Origin: Dehalococcoidia bacterium
GTDB lineage: Bacteria; Chloroflexota; Dehalococcoidia; JACVQG01; JAHKAY01
Assembly (NCBI GenBank): GCA_030744635.1
Contig: JASLQE010000083.1
Coordinates: forward strand, 1-7,875
DNA: 7,875 bases
Reading direction: 5' to 3'
The notes under the pieces are model-generated. The model made no database searches. It was not told where the DNA came from and worked only from the letters and a program-made list of their open reading frames with translations. Shown piece by piece: positions 5,928-7,875 of this stretch (position 1 is the stretch's first letter; every line of letters begins with the position of its first letter). The translations under genes were made by a program, and so were the position numbers.

Positions 5928-7875
5928 ATGGCCGATAGGCTGGTCAACCTGGGAGGCAGCCAGGTCAACGTCAGTAAGGTGGTACGGGACCCCCGTGGGG
6001 TGGAGGACTTGGTGGCTGAAGCTATCGGTGAGGACTGGCAGGAGAACCGTTTCCTCCAGTTTGATGAGCGTCTATTCCCCTACGCCGATGCTGCTGACAT
6101 GGCTGAATGGGACGGCTTCCTGCTGGAGCGCTACCGCCCGCTGTACGCCAGCCCCCAGCGGGAGTGCACGGACTGTCCCCTGGGACCGTGCTCACTGGGG
6201 GTGGGGCGGTGTGGCCTAGGGCTGGATACATACCAGGCCCGCCTGAGCCTGCGCCGGGCCTGCCGCGGATGCGTCACTCAGATTGTAGATAGCCGGGAGT
6301 TGCTGGACTATGCCCTGAGAAGCTTCGGCCCCGACCATCCCATCGGCATGGGGTCGCAGCAGGACAGGAGCGATTACACGGCCATCGGCGTCCTTACCGG
6401 CCAGCATGTGAGTAGCCTGAGTGGCCTTAATATCGCCCTGTCCTACGCCGAGGGCCAGATGGCCAAGCTCTTTGCCTCCAGCTATACCGCTACCACCGGG
6501 GCCACAGCCCTGGAGGGCATGGCGTTTCATGCCGGTTCCCTCCTGATGTTGGCCCAGGATGCAGCCGAAATGGTGAAGATGAGCTGCCTGGGCTTCACCA
6601 ACGCCGTCGAGAAGAACCTGGAAGAACTGATAGAATATCCCACCGCCACCACCCAGGCCGGTCTGGCCGGCCTGGAGGCGGACAAACCGGTCATCGCCTT
6701 TATCGGGGACAGCGTCCTGGCCGCCCATGAGGCCGTAGGCCTGCTCCAGCGGCAAGGGCTTTCCGAGAAGGTGGAGGTCGGTGGCGTTGGCCCGGCAGGG
6801 CACGATATCATCCGCTTTTACGAACGGGGCCGCCTGCTGGCACCCATGACCCAGGCCGCCAAGCTCCTGCACGCCGGCTTGGCCGATGTGGTGGTGGCAT
6901 CCAACGGGTGCATACCGCTGGACCTGGTGGGGGAGACCGCCCGTACCGGCAGCCGCCTTATCTGGGTCAGCGCCCAGCCCCTGGGGGACCTCCCGGACCG
7001 CACGGATGACCCCGCTGAGGATATCACCGCTGACCTGCTAAACGGTGCCCAGGGCGCTATCATACGGCTCCCCCAGAAGGCCGCCGAGGTGGCCGTCAAG
7101 GTCGCCACCGACCTTCGTCGGGAGGGCACCCACCTGCCCGACGAGGCCGCCATCAGGAAGGAGGCCGGGCGCTGCCGGGATGACTGCGATGCCTGCTTCC
7201 GAGAATGCCCTAACTCCCTGCCCATCGGCAACGCCTTACGGAGCGTAGCTGCCGGGGGAGACCTCAGTGCCTTTGGGGGGGTGGAGGAGGGCTGCTTCTT
7301 CTGTCACCGCTGTCAAGAGGTATGTCCCGATAACATCCCCCTCCTGGATATCATCGCCGCTACACTGATGCGCCGCGCGCCCCAAGACAGGTTTGTAATA
7401 CGAGCCGGGCGCGGCCCCACATCCCGGAACGAGAGCAGCAGCTACGCTTTCGGCTCCATGTGGGGCAACTGTCCCGGCAAGGTCTACCTGGCCGGCTGTG
7501 GCGATGCCAAATACCTGGGTGACCTTTCATGGATTGCCCGGGAGCTGGTATCGCGCAACTGCCTGGTGTGGGTGGCCGGATGCGCTGCTGCTGAGGTGGG
7601 CCGCTTTTACGACTCCGAAGAGGACAAGTACCTCTATCAGCTCTATACCGCGGAGGCCCAGCCCCGCAACCTGATGAACTGCGGTGGCTGCACCGCCCAT
7701 GCCCATATGCTGGACGAGTCACAGAAGTACTCACGCACTGGCTCGGCCATATCCCATTATGCCAACTTGTCCGAGACCGCCGAGCGCATGTATAACCTGT
7801 TCCCCCAGGTGCTAATCATCTGGGGTGCCCTTCCGGAACGCATGTATACCATCGCCGCCGCCTTCGCCCGCGTGG
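5928..7875 (+). CDS. cdhA: CdhA-like CODH/ACDS alpha subunit with degenerate C-cluster site (partial, runs off the window)
   Basis: Starting at ATG 5928 behind AAAGGAG (5915-5921), 649 codons are open to the window end; archaeal CdhA is nearer 800 aa. The N-terminus has a B-cluster-type motif C80-x2-C83-x4-C88-x5-C95, with PLGPC as in CODHs. An inserted two-cluster ferredoxin domain typical of CdhA follows (C416, C420, C423, C427; C456, C459, C462, C466). The C-terminal Rossmann-like part keeps AGC (C524), AGC (C552) and GGC (C588), and the middle keeps NGC (C328). By eye against CdhA/CooS, the IGH histidine is D261, the CC pair is GP (288-289), the relay histidines are Q118, D121 and E124, and the catalytic lysine is R638. 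CO oxidation at a normal C-cluster therefore looks unlikely. A scaffold or electron-transfer role for ACS, or altered chemistry, is inferred. Family membership is firm; the loss of function rests on my manual alignment. Confidence 0.82.
   Translation, partial: MADRLVNLGGSQVNVSKVVRDPRGVEDLVAEAIGEDWQENRFLQFDERLFPYADAADMAEWDGFLLERYRPLYASPQRECTDCPLGPCSLGVGRCGLGLDTYQARLSLRRACRGCVTQIVDSRELLDYALRSFGPDHPIGMGSQQDRSDYTAIGVLTGQHVSSLSGLNIALSYAEGQMAKLFASSYTATTGATALEGMAFHAGSLLMLAQDAAEMVKMSCLGFTNAVEKNLEELIEYPTATTQAGLAGLEADKPVIAFIGDSVLAAHEAVGLLQRQGLSEKVEVGGVGPAGHDIIRFYERGRLLAPMTQAAKLLHAGLADVVVASNGCIPLDLVGETARTGSRLIWVSAQPLGDLPDRTDDPAEDITADLLNGAQGAIIRLPQKAAEVAVKVATDLRREGTHLPDEAAIRKEAGRCRDDCDACFRECPNSLPIGNALRSVAAGGDLSAFGGVEEGCFFCHRCQEVCPDNIPLLDIIAATLMRRAPQDRFVIRAGRGPTSRNESSSYAFGSMWGNCPGKVYLAGCGDAKYLGDLSWIARELVSRNCLVWVAGCAAAEVGRFYDSEEDKYLYQLYTAEAQPRNLMNCGGCTAHAHMLDESQKYSRTGSAISHYANLSETAERMYNLFPQVLIIWGALPERMYTIAAAFARV

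Noticed and set aside
6216..6872. 218-aa reverse-strand open frame
   Set aside because: It is antisense to the CdhA-like gene, whose forward frame is uninterrupted and conserved. It is a shadow of GC-rich codon use.
1..7875. CRISPR arrays, tRNA or rRNA genes, riboswitches, intrinsic terminators
   Set aside because: No spaced repeat array, cloverleaf-like segment or GC hairpin followed by a T-run was seen on reading the window. The cluster appears to continue past the right edge.

Overview
The window is one co-directional (+ strand) operon-like cluster for the acetyl-CoA synthase (ACS) branch of the Wood-Ljungdahl pathway, lying directly behind the 3' end of an insertion-sequence transposase. 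The DNA is GC-rich and the genes are tightly packed (one 11-bp overlap, mostly short gaps, good Shine-Dalgarno sites). That points to an anaerobic bacterium. The short archaeal-type ACS beta subunit, a CdhA-like rather than CooS-like CODH protein, and the transposase tail together suggest Dehalococcoidia-like Chloroflexota. This placement is inference; another acetogen-like bacterium or an archaeon is not excluded.

Layout: 1-120, C-terminus of an rve-type transposase. 121-212, IS edge and a possible promoter. 213-1247, a MoxR/ChlI-like AAA+ ATPase. 1237-2022, CooC, the nickel-insertion P-loop ATPase. 2040-3386, CdhC, with every A-cluster cysteine present. 3402-5615, a fused AAA-VWA protein of ChlD/CoxE type whose AAA domain looks catalytically dead. 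5616-5685, a spacer with a 17-bp tandem repeat. 5686-5904, a 72-aa protein with four CXXC knuckles. 5928 to the window end, a CdhA-like CODH alpha subunit, cut by the window.

How they may work together: CdhC makes or cleaves acetyl-CoA at a Ni-Ni-[4Fe-4S] A-cluster. CooC is the known type of nickel-loading ATPase for such enzymes. The two AAA proteins resemble an active/inactive ChlI-ChlD or CoxD-CoxE pair, a class that remodels metalloenzymes or inserts metals. Their placement on both sides of cooC-cdhC suggests an A-cluster maturation or reactivation machine. The 72-aa metal-knuckle protein may be a further accessory factor.

The most striking point is that the CdhA-like subunit appears to lack the two ligands (His and Cys) that hold the pendant iron of the CODH C-cluster. 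It also lacks the usual proton-relay histidines and the catalytic lysine, but keeps the other C-cluster cysteines and two ferredoxin-type cluster motifs. It may therefore be a non-CO-oxidising scaffold or electron-transfer partner of ACS. Alignments behind these statements were made by eye and from memory of the families.
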